A stretch of 64,000 nt of DNA from Polynucleobacter necessarius (GTDB lineage Bacteria > Pseudomonadota > Gammaproteobacteria > Burkholderiales > Burkholderiaceae): contig NZ_LT606951.1 in assembly GCF_900095205.1 (NCBI RefSeq), positions 806,001 through 870,000 on the forward strand, given 5' to 3'. A model generated the notes under the pieces. That model was not told where the DNA came from, ran no database searches, and was given only the letters and a program-made list of their open reading frames with translations. This document shows, piece by piece, positions 1 through 9,715 of this stretch. Position numbers and translations under genes: made by a program. Position 1 is the stretch's first letter. Each line of letters starts with the position of its first letter.

Positions 1-1559
1 CTTGCTCAGGATTGTTGCTCGACGGTAGCTGTTCAAAAGGCACGTAGCCATTCCAGTCGTATTGCCTATCCCAGCCAGGTGTTGGAGCTACCCCATATAA
101 GCCCTGATGCAAGATTCTTTTGGGGGCTACACCTGCAGCTTGAAAAGCAATGTTGCCATCCATATCTGCCATCACCACATTTTGCATGGGCGCGTAATTT
201 TTTCGAATCGCCTATTTAAATTCAGTCAGGTCTTCCGAGCGATTAATCTCTAATAGACCAGCAACAGATTGATTCTCTATGTCTAGTGCGGTCTAACGCA
301 AAGCTAGCGCATACCGATCGGTATCTATAGCTCGCTTGGCTCGTGCATAAGAATCTGAAATGACTGGACCATGATGCGTTTTTTTACCAAAAAAGTAAAT
401 GATGGCGAACCTTTGATGTCAATGATTTCTTGTCGTACCTTAAAGGGCAGGGGGCCATCTGGCCCTCTGTGCATCCCGGGATTTTTTGCATCGATTTGTT
501 CTATGTATAAATCCTGAACATCGGGTCCGGTATTGGCAAAGCTCCAGGCAAATTTATCTGTTCTACCCAACACTACTGCTGGAATTCCAGGAAGCGTTCC
601 GCCCATTGCATTTAAATCTGGCGCCTCTAGATGGGCGAAGTACCAAATGGCAGGCACAGAAAGTCCTAAATGGGGATCATTCGCTAGTAAAGGCTTCCCA
701 GTGGTAGTGAGTTTGCCGCTGAGAGCCCAATTATTCGATCCGATGCCATTATTACCTCCCATTTGCATCAGTTTACCTAGTTCAGTAGCCGGCAAGTTTT
801 GTGGTTTGCCTTCTACAGGCTTGGGTGAAGAAGGGAAGACGCTCATCTCTCGATACATTTTTGCAAAATCTACATTGCTGACTGGCTCATCTGTGCCATA
901 AGGTGGATACATCTCCCAGACTTGCTTTGTGGTGAGAAACTTGGATAACTCAAGTCTTTGCAATTCTCTTTGCCAATTGCCTCCAAGGTCATAAGCCATC
1001 ATGAGCATCCAGGCGACGCTATCGGTCGGTGACCAGTGCCCAAGGTTTAGAGCCAGTTAAAAAATATTCAACCGGCAAAGCCCATCCTAATTGTGAATTA
1101 CCAGCATTTACCCCATCAGCATAAGCTTGCAGTAGGCGTTTAGCCGAAACTGGATAGCGATCGAATTGACGTTCTTCAGCGGCGCGTTTAATGCCAAGCG
1201 TGCGTACAAACGGATCAATCTTGACTGTGTCATTGCCTAGGATTTCAGAAAGTCGTCCGCTAGCAATGCGGCGATTCATTTTCATTTGCCAAGAACGCTC
1301 GGTAGCATGAAGATAGCCCAAGGCAAAGTATGCATCTGCCTAACTTTTTGCTTTGATATGGGGAATGTCGGTCTCGTCAAATGTGATGACGACTGATTCA
1401 CCTAAACTTTTAATTATTCGCTTGCCAGAAATATTGGATTGGGCGAAATACATGTAGGTAAGGCCTAACGCTATGGCTGCCAAGATACTCAGTAAAAATA
1501 CCCAAAAGCAGACCCTCCAATAGCTTGCTTACCCCGGTTCGATTTCTTGGCGTTTTCAT
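1..1559 (-). pseudogene. penicillin acylase family protein, broken, runs off the left edge
   Basis: Remains of an N-terminal-nucleophile penicillin/acyl-homoserine-lactone acylase family precursor, normally a periplasmic amidohydrolase of about 800 residues. Reading leftwards from an ATG at 1557-1559, recognisable family blocks are GYLHATERSWQMKMNRR, the segment PTDSVAWMLMMAYDLGGNW, and the nucleophile region SNNWALSGKLTTTGKPLLANDPH, whose Ser follows N-N-W-A-L. Breaks seen: an in-frame TAG at 1340-1342 where the context K-S-*-A-D-A suggests Gln; a frameshift near 1019-1035 after SKPWA; a frameshift in an A run near 380-390; and TAGs at 293-295 and 212-214, after which the frame stays open to the edge. 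The family call is firm and loss of function is nearly certain. The substrate cannot be told. Confidence 0.88.
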
Positions 1560-1654
1560 CAGAATATTTTAGTTGCTTTAGGGGGACAAGCCTTGGGCGG
1601 TAGGGTGGGGAGGGCTCTAGGGGTGTATGGGGTGCTTGCGTGCTAAAATTTCGC

Positions 1655-1683
1655 TTGTCTTGATTTATTTAGCACGGCTTTAT
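1655..1683 (+). promoter_or_regulatory. possible sigma70 promoter of the tRNA-Leu gene
   Basis: TTGTCT at 1655-1660 and CTTTAT at 1678-1683 are 17 bases apart, and the -10 element ends 12 bases before the tRNA. The -10 match is only partial. The rest of 1560-1695 shows no gene. Confidence 0.3.
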
Positions 1684-1695
1684 TTGTTTGTGCGA

Positions 1696-1784
1696 GCCCG
1701 AGTGGTGAAATCGGTAGACACAGCAGATTTAAAATCTGCCGACTCAAAAAAGTCGTGCCGGTTCGATTCCGGCCTCGGGCACCA
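1696..1784 (+). tRNA. tRNA-Leu (anticodon TAA)
   Basis: Acceptor arms GCCCGAG and CTCGGGC pair and are followed by A and an encoded CCA at 1782-1784. The anticodon stem GCAGA/TCTGC (1723-1727 with 1735-1739) encloses TTTAAAA, giving anticodon TAA at 1730-1732. A long variable arm (GACTC...) and the T-arm GTTCGATTC are present, as expected of a class II tRNA-Leu. It looks intact. Confidence 0.97.
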
Positions 1785-1883
1785 TTCTTATTCCCTTATT
1801 TCGCGCTTGCCGAATAATTCGGGTCCCTCTATAGGGATACAACATATGGCGTTTAAACCACTTTCGTTGTATAAAATAGAACA

Positions 1884-2993
1884 ATGCATGTAGAGACCTA
1901 TCGCTGGACTGAATCAAAGGGTGGGATAGTCACCTATTCACCGACCCCAGCGTCAACTTGGTTTTTGTTTGTGCTGAGCACCCCTTTTTTCATGATCCCC
2001 AATGTTATGAGGAAATTAGAGCCTTTTCCCTATTGCGGAAATCATAGGCTGCTCATCTTCTGGAAATATTTGCGGCGATCATGTTTCCGATCAAGACATC
2101 ATTTTGTCGGCTATTTCTTTTTCAGCAACACGCGTCTTAGTAAAAAGTGCCCTGATAGAAGACAAGGCAGACGTGGACTCGGCAGTGACACGTTTAGCCA
2201 ATGCGTTTGCAGAGCCTAAACCGAAACATTTATTTGCACTCTCTGACGGCTTATCCATTAGCGGTTCAGAGCAGACTAGAAGGTTAAATGTTCCCGGTGT
2301 TCCTGTTACCGGTGGATTGGCTGGAGATGCTGATCGCTTTCATAGTTCATGGGTAATGGTGAATGGTCCAGTGCAGCAGCATCAAGTGGCATTAGTCGGG
2401 TTTTATGGTGACCTCAATGTCACTTATGGATTTTCTATGGGTTGGCGAGAGTTTGGTCCAGAGCGTAGAGTTACTCGATCTGTTGAAAATGTCGTTTATG
2501 AGATTGATCACCGACCTGCTCTAGAGGTCTATACCAAATATTTAGGGGAGTTATCCAAAGACCTTCCAGGTAGCGGTTGCGTTTTCTGCTATCCATAACG
2601 GATGGGGTATCTGGAAGCTCTTATGTTCGGACGTTATTGGGTATTAACAGGGAAGAGCAGAGTTAAATTTTGCTGGAGATGTCCCGCAAGGAAGTGTATG
2701 TAAGCTCATGAAGACGGATATCGATTCATTAATTGATGCTTCTGCGGGTCTTACCCAAACTCTTCACCATGATGCTAGTAAAAATGAGCCTCTCTGTTTG
2801 GTAGTGAGTCGCGTGGGAAGACGCCTCGTCATGGATCAAATCGCCGGCGAGGAAATCGAGGCAATTCAAGCCATCTTGGGTACAAAGACAACCATATTCG
2901 GCTTTTATTCCTATGGTGAGATTTGCCCCCTTTGAGCCTGCTGTTTGCGCCTTACATAATCAGACTACGACTCTCACCTTGCTTTCGGAATAA
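1884..2993 (+). pseudogene. FIST-domain sensory protein, broken
   Basis: FIST N and C domains form a soluble small-ligand sensor often encoded beside or fused to signalling output domains. Starting at ATG 1884, the N-terminal part appears across frames (FFHDPQCYEEIRAF, then GCSSSGNICGD). A clean FIST_N block follows at 2104-2598 (LFALSDGLSISGSEQ, PVTGGLAGDADRF, YGFSMGWREFGPERRVT). The FIST_C part is at 2708-2935 and ends in FGFYSYGEI. At least four frame changes are needed: about 1945-2100 (more than one), 2575-2600, 2620-2700, and a C-run shift near 2926. The frame then closes at TAA 2991-2993. The neighbouring PAS-GGDEF-EAL gene was probably its output partner. Confidence 0.82.
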
Positions 2994-3005
2994 GAAGAAT
3001 CTTTA

Positions 3006-4831
3006 ATGAGTCATGAGATGGGTGCCCAACATCGCCTCTTAAAGCGTCAACTAAGGAATTTTCCTGAAATACCTTCCATGAATGCCGATGGCAAAGTTGG
3101 TGGCTTAATTATTTTCTCTGAAGACATTACCTCCAGAAAGCATGCAGAAGAAGAGCTACGAATTGCTTCGGCTGCTTTTCAATCTAGTGTGACGGCATGA
3201 TTGTGACGGACCAGCGTGGCAATATATTGCGCGTGAATTCTGCATTTGAAAAAATTTCTGGCTACTCTGCTGATGAATTGGTTGGAAAAAATACTTCACT
3301 TTTTAAATCCCCTGAATATCATGATGAAGCCTTTTACCGTAATTTATGGGAGGCAGTGGTAACTGAGGGGTTCCTGGAAAAGGTGGCGTTTGGAATAGAA
3401 ACAAGGAGGAGCGAACCCTGCCAGTTTGGCTTTCCATTTCAGCGGTTAAAGGCCTCGGTGGCACTCACACTCACTATATTGGTATTTATTTCAATGCTAG
3501 CGACCCCAGAAAGCCGAACGCAGGATCTTAGAGCTTGCCTACTATGATCCTTTGACGAATTTACCCAATCGACGTCTCTTATTGGATCGATTAAATCAGA
3601 CGAGGATTGCTGCAACTCGCAACCATGTATACGGAGCAATCCTCATCATTGACATTGATCGCTTCAAATCTATCAATGACACTCGCGGTCATGACAGGGG
3701 TGATTAAGTGTTGATGGCCATGGCACAAAGCTTGCGAAGCAACTTACGTGAAATGGATACCGCAACGAGACTTGGGGGCGATGAATTCATTGTCCTCATT
3801 CCTGATTTGGGATCTAATGCTGAAAATGCAATGCATGCCCTTAACCTGATTGCAGAAAAGTTACACAAAAGTATTTCTGAGCCAGTGAATTTGAATGGAA
3901 TTCTCCATACAATGACTGCCAGTATCGGCATCACTTTGTTTTCAGATAAAACTCAAGGCACTAATGAGTTGCTAAAACAAGCCGACTTGGCGCGCTCTAT
4001 CAATCAAAGGCAGCGGGTAGGAACGCCATCCTTTGATGATACTGCGCATATTCAGTTCACCGAAAAAATAACTATGGAAGGCTAGCTTGAAGCGAGCCAT
4101 GGATAAGGGAATTGAGCTTGATGTATCAACCCCAAGTTGATAAAAATGGATGAGTGGTGGGTGCAGAGGCTTTACTGCGTTGGAGTCCGCTAGATTTAGA
4201 AGTTATTCCGCCCGATGTTTTTATTCCTGTTGCCGAAGAGGTGGGACTCATCACTTCCATTGGCGAGTGGGCTCTAAAGGGGGCATGCGCCCAATTGAAG
4301 CGCTGGTCGGAAAATGACAGTACTAAGGATTTGGCACTGTCAGTCAATATTAGCGCCAAACAATTTAGAACAGAAAATTTTGTCGATATGGTGAAAGCCG
4401 CCGTGAGCGACGCTCGCATTAATCCAAAACTCTTAAAGTTGGAATTGACTGAGAGTCTATTGCTTGAAGATGTGGATTCTGTTATTTCCACCATGAACGT
4501 GTTGAGAGATCTAGGCGTGAAGTTTTCTATGGATGACTTTGGTACTGGATATTCATCCTTGAGCTATTTAAAGCGCTTACCACTAGATGAACTCAAAATC
4601 GATAAGAGCTTTGTGCTTGATATTGCGTGGGATGAGGGTGATCGAGCGATTATCCGTTCGATACTCTCTTTGGCTCAAACCTTGAAGTTAGATGTTGTTG
4701 CGGAAGGGGTTGAAACCATCGAGCAACGAGATTACCTTTTGTCCGAGGGTTGCTCTTTCTATCAGGGTTATCTCTACGGAAAGCCATTGAGTGAAGAGAA
4801 TTTTCTAGCATTAATTAGTACACTTCAATAG
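3006..4831 (+). pseudogene. PAS-GGDEF-EAL cyclic-di-GMP protein, broken
   Basis: This is a relic of a sensor that would make and/or degrade c-di-GMP. Order seen: a PAC tail (LIIFSEDITSRKHAEEEL), a PAS domain (GMIVTDQRGNILRVNSAFE, 3197-3370), a GGDEF domain (YYDPLTNLPNRRLL, then intact LGGDEF near 3770), and an EAL domain from 4154 with intact A-E-A-L-L-R-W, DDFGTGYSSLSYLKRLPLDE and VAEGVET. Breaks: a shift near 3195, shifts around 3400-3545, TAA at 3705-3707 in G-D-*-V-L (Gln expected), a disordered stretch at 4000-4150, and TGA at 4151-4153 (Trp expected). The N-terminus lacks a complete first PAS, so the 5' end may also be lost. The EAL part alone has no obvious start signal. Confidence 0.85.
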
Positions 4832-4917
4832 TTGGACTGTTTGTCTTTGCGTCGCTAGGGAAGGATGTTCCCAATCTGAGTCAATTAATCATTCATAGTT
4901 TTTGTAGCACATCATTA

Positions 4918-5370
4918 ATGAAACTTCGCTTACTAACAATAGTCACTCTGTTTGCTTTTCATCAAACCTTGTTGGCAAACGAAGTATTGGTATTTGAATG
5001 TAAGCGGGTAGAAAAAGACTTTATCGAAGAGTATGAAATGAAGCTGGTGCCCGCCAGCAAATCAGCGAAAGCAAAGGTCTTTCTTGATGGTAGGGATTTA
5101 GACCGTTCTGACGGTAGTGGAACTCAAGCGGTGAAAGCTATTCGGTTTGCTCCCCCCAACATTGTCATATTGATAGATGCTCAGTTTGAGCCAGAATTAC
5201 TGAGTGGTGTTTCTTATCCCGCGGGTACAGTCTCAACCCTCATTACACTTAATCAAACTACTGGGAAGTTAAAAAAGGTAGAGACTATTCAAGGTGGAAT
5301 CTTAGGAAGCCATCTCGGTAATGGAACTCAGGCAAGTGAAGAAGCTTGCCTACCCGCTAAGGCAAACTAA
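4918..5370 (+). CDS. small secreted protein of unknown function
   Basis: A 150-residue open frame with an N-terminal signal peptide (MKLRLLTIVTLFAFHQTLLA, cleavage likely after Ala-20/Asn-21), so the product is probably periplasmic. The mature part is about 130 residues with only two cysteines (ECKRV near residue 28, EACLP near the end) that could form a disulfide. I do not recognise the family. It stands alone between the dead EAL gene and the convergent exbD relic, and it is one of the few uninterrupted frames in this part of the window. Confidence 0.7.
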   Translation: MKLRLLTIVTLFAFHQTLLANEVLVFECKRVEKDFIEEYEMKLVPASKSAKAKVFLDGRDLDRSDGSGTQAVKAIRFAPPNIVILIDAQFEPELLSGVSYPAGTVSTLITLNQTTGKLKKVETIQGGILGSHLGNGTQASEEACLPAKAN

Positions 5371-5373
5371 ATA

Positions 5374-5786
5374 TTAATTGGGTTCAGTCACAAAGCCCAG
5401 TTTGGTCAAGCCCGCGCGGCGAGATGCGGCAAGGACTTGGGCAACATATTCATACTTCACAGATTTATCAGCGCGTAGATTGATCTCTGGTTGAGGATCT
5501 TTTTGAGCCGCTTTCTCAGCATAGCCATCAAAAGTTTTAAATCAATGGCGGTGCTATTCCAAAATATTTGACCATTGGCGTCAATTGAGAGTTGCACTGA
5601 CTCTGGCTTTACTTCGTTGCGAACGCTATTAGCTTTCGGTAGTTCAACCTTTACAGCCTGTTGAATCACTGGCAGAGTGATGATGAAAATAATCAATAAC
5701 ACTAACATGACGTCTACCATCGGCGTCATGTTAATTTCCGCCATGATGCTATCGTCGTTTTGGTCGTCTTGAATATGAAAAGACAT
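5374..5786 (-). pseudogene. exbD: ExbD/TolR biopolymer transport protein, frameshifted
   Basis: ExbD works with ExbB and TonB at the inner membrane to pass proton-motive force to outer-membrane receptors. From ATG 5786 the product has the family N-terminus, AEINMTPMVDVMLVLLIIF, whose membrane segment carries the conserved Asp. A single shift near 5530 breaks the periplasmic domain. Beyond it, another frame continues with INLRADKSVKYEYVAQVL and ends at TAA 5374-5376, as expected for a protein of about 137 residues. The gene lies 2 bases after the exbB stop and is last in tonB-exbB-exbD. One indel separates it from a full-length gene, so a sequence error deserves checking. Confidence 0.85.
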
Positions 5787-5788
5787 GG

Positions 5789-6484
5789 TTATTCCCCAGA
5801 ATTCACACGGGCACCAGTGACAAAGTAGGCGAGTAGGTCATTACCAAAACGATTGAGGTCGGCAACAAATAATTTATTTGCGCGATTAATAGTGTTGAAG
5901 CCAAGCACTGCTGGGATAGCGACCGCTAAACCCAAAGCAGTCATGATGAGTACTTCGCCAATCGGACCAGCAACCTGATCAATCTGTGTGCTACCTCTGA
6001 ACTACTAATCGAGATGAGGGTGTGATAGATGCCCCATACAGTTCCAAAGAGGCCAATAAATGGTGAGGTAGCACCTGTTGATCCCAAGAAGGTTAAACCT
6101 TTCTGAAGACCGGCGGCGATACCATCAATACTATTTTTAACACTTCGAGCCATCCACTCTGAATAGTTTAGGGTTTGAAGTAACTCGCGATGATCGGTAG
6201 ATTGATTTTGATGATGGGCTGACGCCTTAGTTGCCGATTTAGCAATTTGGTAATAAGGATTGGATGCGTGATTGCTAAATACCTGTAATCCTTGATCAAA
6301 TGAGGTGGCACGCCAGAATTGCTCGAGCTTAGGTTTCAGCTTGCGAAGATTGCGTAAATCCCAAAACCTTGTCAGCAAAATCAACCCATGTGACGATCGA
6401 GCAGATGAGTAGGGCAATTGCTACAAATCGCGTAATCAGGTCGCCCTCAAGCCAGAGAGTTGCTATGCCAAATGGAGTATTCAT
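5789..6484 (-). pseudogene. exbB: ExbB/TolQ-family proton channel protein, frameshifted
   Basis: ExbB (MotA/TolQ/ExbB family) forms the proton channel of the TonB motor. The start is ATG 6484 (MNTPFGIATLWLEGD), 5 bases after the tonB stop. The first membrane helix (FVAIALLICSIVTWVDF) is followed by a shift near 6365. The central block reads GSTGATSPFIGLFGTVWGIYH, the family hallmark. A second shift near 5990-6000 precedes GEVLIMTALGLAVAIPAVLGFN and the end at TAA 5789-5791. Reconstructed length is about 230 residues, normal for the family. At least two indels separate the three pieces. Confidence 0.85.
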
Positions 6485-6489
6485 AATGA

Positions 6490-7179
6490 TTAATTCTTGA
6501 GGTTAAATTTGATTAAAAGATTGGTCGAAATTTTTTGGGGTGAGCCATTTACTAAAAAAGTTTAAAGCGATAGCGTTTGCCGATTTCAGTGGCGGCGCGA
6601 TCAAATCGTGGAAAAGTGCTTGACTGCAATAAGGCCACATCTTCGACGCTACCAGTTTCATCAATAATTAATCGCACGACAACCGTACCTTGCTCCCCAG
6701 AGCGTTTTGAAAATGAAGGGTAGTAAGCATCGGCATCTGGTTGATAGACAACTACGAGTTTACCAATGTCAGTCTGAATCGGGGTTCCGCTAGCACCACC
6801 GCTGGTTGCAGGCGCTACAGCGGCATTTTGCGGCTGGGATTCTAATTTATTTTGCGGCTGGGTTCTGTGCTGGTGGTGTTTGCTGTACTTGCGGAGTTCG
6901 GTTGGGGCTTGGTTTTTCAGCAGGCTTTTCTTTTGCTACCTTTTTCTCTTCCTTTGGTTTGGGTGGAGTGGCGGCAGGGGGTTGCTGAGGCTTGTTCACT
7001 GTCTGTGGATTTACAAAATTCACCGGCACACGCTCCTCGTCTAGGGGAGTTGGCTTGGAGCTCAAGTGTAAAAACTCCAAGGCAGGTAGTGCATGCAGTA
7101 ATACAACGATACAAATAATGATGCGTTCGGATTTATTGAACGGAAGATGGGCGTCTAATTTTTTAAGAAGCGCGCTCAT
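6490..7179 (-). pseudogene. tonB: TonB energy-transducing protein, frameshifted
   Basis: TonB spans the periplasm from an inner-membrane anchor. From ATG 7179 the product has one hydrophobic segment (RIIICIVVLLHALPALEF) and a Pro/Lys-rich linker (PPAATPPKPKEEKKVAKEKP). A shift at about 6850 ends the first frame. The C-terminal domain follows in another frame (PDADAYYPSFSKRSGEQGTV, then VRLIIDETGSVEDVALLQSS). A second shift, a lost C near 6560 at the expected R-F-K-P, leads to FLVNGSPQ and TAA 6490-6492. The gene overlaps murI by 4 bases and leads the exbB-exbD operon. Since both partner genes are also broken, the whole motor from this locus is lost. Confidence 0.85.
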
Positions 7180-7976
7180 TGCACATCACCTAACGCGCGT
7201 GCTGTATGTTGATCTAAATCCGTAGACATTAAATCTTGTGCGCTCGACAAAAGAGTGTCTGCATTCTTACTACTCACCAATACAACTGCCCCGCAATTCT
7301 TGATGGGAGTCTGATGATGAAGCGCTTCAAGTTGCCTCTTGAGTTGTCTGACTACTGCATCGCTGGTATCGATCAGCGTAATCGATTCACCAAGTAATTT
7401 ACGGATTGCTTTTCTTAAAAATGGAAAATGAGTGCAGCCAAGCACTAAGGTATCTGCCCCAGCGATTTGAATGGGCTCAAGGTGATTGGCTAATAGCTCT
7501 AGGGTTTCTGTGCTATCAGCTTTGCCGGATTCTATTAAGGGCACTAGCCCTACACCAGCTTGCTTAATGAACTGGCAATCCTTGGGTAAGGTAGCTAGCA
7601 AAGCGTTAAATTTGTCACTCTTTAGAGTGGCTTCAGTAGCGAGCACACCCACGATATGATTTTGCGATTGCATTGAGGCTGGCTTAATTCCAGGCTCAAC
7701 ACCAATAATCGGAATAGCGAGCTCACTTCGTATTTGTTGAATAGCTTCAGCCGTTGCAGTATTGCAAGCAACCACAATTGCATCACAGCCTTTGCTTGCC
7801 AAATGCCTGCATAAGACAAGACTGCGCGCAGCGATCCAATCGCTCGATTTTTCTCCATAAGGAGCGTTTGCTGAATCGGCGAGATAGATATAGTCGTGCT
7901 GGGGAAGCTGGCGCAGAGCCTCATCCAAAATGGACAAGCCTCCAACGCCAGAATCAAATACCCCAATGAGTGCCAA
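7176..7976 (-). CDS. murI: glutamate racemase
   Basis: Interconverts L- and D-glutamate, providing D-Glu for peptidoglycan; cytoplasmic and cofactor-independent. The 266-residue length is normal. Seen: N-terminal GVFDSGVGGLSIL with the catalytic-region Asp and Ser, the first active Cys in VVACNTATA (about residue 70), and the second in LGCTHFPFL (about residue 180). The frame is uninterrupted. It overlaps the tonB start by 4 bases and begins 3 bases downstream of the fumarase stop, so it probably shares a leftward transcript with the fumarase gene. Confidence 0.96.
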   Translation of the reverse strand: MALIGVFDSGVGGLSILDEALRQLPQHDYIYLADSANAPYGEKSSDWIAARSLVLCRHLASKGCDAIVVACNTATAEAIQQIRSELAIPIIGVEPGIKPASMQSQNHIVGVLATEATLKSDKFNALLATLPKDCQFIKQAGVGLVPLIESGKADSTETLELLANHLEPIQIAGADTLVLGCTHFPFLRKAIRKLLGESITLIDTSDAVVRQLKRQLEALHHQTPIKNCGAVVLVSSKNADTLLSSAQDLMSTDLDQHTARALGDVQ

Positions 7977-7979
7977 TGC

Positions 7980-9527
7980 TTACTCAGTTACCGCTGATGA
8001 ATTAGGCAATCTTGACCGGGGGATTCCAGCAATCTTAGCTTGCCAATCACGTGGCCCTTCATGATGCATAGAGACACCCTCTGAATTTACAGCAACAGTA
8101 ACGGGCATATCTTTTACATCGAACTCATAAATAGCTTCCATGCCTAAATCTGCAAAGCCAACCACTTTAGAGGTTTGGATTGCTTTGGACACTAAATAAG
8201 CGGCTCCACCAACAGCCATTAAATAGGCTGATTTATGTTTCTTGATAGCCTCAATTGCTTCAGGTCCACGCTCAGCTTTGCCAATCATGGAGATCAAACC
8301 AGTTTTCGAAAGCATCATTTCTGTGAACTTATCCATACGGGTTGATGTAGTTGGACCTGCAGGACCGACAACTTCATCGCGCACTGGATCTACAGGACCT
8401 ACGTAATAAATCACACGATTCTTAAAGCTTACTGGCAATTCTTCGCCTTTGGCGAGCATGCCCTGAATACGTTTATGGGCGGCATCGCGACCAGTCAAAA
8501 TCTTACCGTTTAACAAAAGGGTCTCGCCTGGTTTCCAACTGGTCACTTCTTCTGCGGTCAGGGTATCTAAATTGATGCGCTTGGATTTCTGAACGCCTGG
8601 AGTCCAAGTAACGTCCGGCCAATCAGAGAGGGAAGGAGCCTCTAATTTTGCAGGACCGTCACCATGTAAATGGAAATGCACATGACGTGTGGCAGCACAG
8701 TTAGGAATCATGGCAACTGGTAATGAGGCTGCGTGCGTTGGGTATTCCATGATTTTGATATCCAAGACGGTTGCAAGACCGCCAAGACCTTGTGCACCAA
8801 TACCCAGTTTGTTTACTTTGTCATAGATCTCTAGACGCAACTCTTCAGCGCGAGTCTTTGCTCCACGAGCAATTAATTCCTGAATGTCTACTGGACCCAT
8901 CAAGGACTCTTTTGCCATCAACATGGCTTTTTCAGGGGTGCCACCAATACCAATGCCGAGAATGCCAGGAGGGCACCAACCAGCACCCATAGTCGGTACT
9001 GTTTTGAGAACCCAGTCCACGATCGAATCGGATGGATTGAGCATCACCATTTTGGCTTTGTTTTCGGAGCCGCCACCCTTGGCAGCGCAAATGACTTCAA
9101 CATCATCGCCGGGAACGATTTCATAATGGATCACGGCAGGAGTGTTATCGCCGGTGTTTTTACGTTTACCAGCGGGATCGGCTAATACAGAGGCGCGCAA
9201 TATATTGTCGGGATTAAGGTAAGCGCGGCGCACACCTTCGTTGACCATATCCGTGACGCTCATCGTGGCATCAGGCCATTGCACATTCATACCAATTTTG
9301 AGAAACACCACTGCAATGCCCGTATCTTGGCAAAGTGGGCGACGGCCTTCGGCACACATCCGGCTATTGGTCAGAATTTGAGCAATGGCATCCTTGGCGC
9401 CATGACCCTGTTCTAGCTCATAAGCCTTGCCCATGGCGGTAATAAAGTCCTTGGGGTGGTAGTAAGAGATGAATTGAAAGGCATCCGCAACGCTTTGAAT
9501 CAGGTCGTTTTGTTTGATATTTGTCAT
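7980..9527 (-). CDS. fumA: class I (iron-sulfur) fumarate hydratase
   Basis: Catalyses hydration of fumarate to L-malate in the TCA cycle with a [4Fe-4S] cluster. The 515 residues include the cluster cysteine regions LCQDTGIAV (near residue 64), GAGWCPPGILGIGIGG and NCAATRHVHFH. The C-terminal beta half carries GPAGPTTSTRMDKF and VGGAAYLVSKAI. Both the alpha part and the swivelling beta part are present in one chain, as in FumA/FumB-type enzymes. The frame is open throughout. The start ATG at 9527 faces acs across a 188-base intergenic region that must hold promoters for both directions. The symbol could equally be fumB; the class is certain. Confidence 0.96.
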   Translation of the reverse strand: MTNIKQNDLIQSVADAFQFISYYHPKDFITAMGKAYELEQGHGAKDAIAQILTNSRMCAEGRRPLCQDTGIAVVFLKIGMNVQWPDATMSVTDMVNEGVRRAYLNPDNILRASVLADPAGKRKNTGDNTPAVIHYEIVPGDDVEVICAAKGGGSENKAKMVMLNPSDSIVDWVLKTVPTMGAGWCPPGILGIGIGGTPEKAMLMAKESLMGPVDIQELIARGAKTRAEELRLEIYDKVNKLGIGAQGLGGLATVLDIKIMEYPTHAASLPVAMIPNCAATRHVHFHLHGDGPAKLEAPSLSDWPDVTWTPGVQKSKRINLDTLTAEEVTSWKPGETLLLNGKILTGRDAAHKRIQGMLAKGEELPVSFKNRVIYYVGPVDPVRDEVVGPAGPTTSTRMDKFTEMMLSKTGLISMIGKAERGPEAIEAIKKHKSAYLMAVGGAAYLVSKAIQTSKVVGFADLGMEAIYEFDVKDMPVTVAVNSEGVSMHHEGPRDWQAKIAGIPRSRLPNSSAVTE

Positions 9528-9666
9528 GGTTTTACGGTTATTTCCATATTATTAGTAAGGTTTCTCCTATTTTAAGGGTTTGCCATAGAGCAAATCCCAA
9601 GTGTTTTCACTTATCTTCTAAGGTCTTGAGGGTGTAAACCTGTCATTCTGCGACATTTTCTCGCAC

Positions 9667-9695
9667 TTGTAGTTGGATTTTAGATTATTGATTAT
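9667..9695 (+). promoter_or_regulatory. candidate sigma70 promoter of acs
   Basis: TTGTAG (9667-9672) and GATTAT (9690-9695) are separated by 17 bases. A GAGGG ribosome site at 9702-9706 lies 9 bases before the acs ATG at 9716, leaving a very short leader. Matches are 3/6 and 4/6, so this is only a candidate. Confidence 0.35.
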
Positions 9696-9715
9696 TTGAT
9701 AGAGGGCTGTGAAGC

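Noticed and set aside
1627..1893. Protein-coding frame over the tRNA-Leu region
   Set aside because: It is accounted for by the tRNA gene and its flanks; no family features or ribosome site.
3439..3934. Minus-strand frames over the PAS-GGDEF relic
   Set aside because: They mirror PAS and GGDEF coding text on the plus strand and have no independent features.
6806..7225. Open frames on the plus strand through the tonB region
   Set aside because: They mirror the Pro/Lys-rich tonB linker on the other strand, have unnatural composition (runs of Gly, Ala, Phe) and no family features.
9528..9715. Small gene or RNA between fumarase and acs
   Set aside because: No open frame of note or convincing hairpin; promoter sequences suffice to explain 188 bases between divergent genes.
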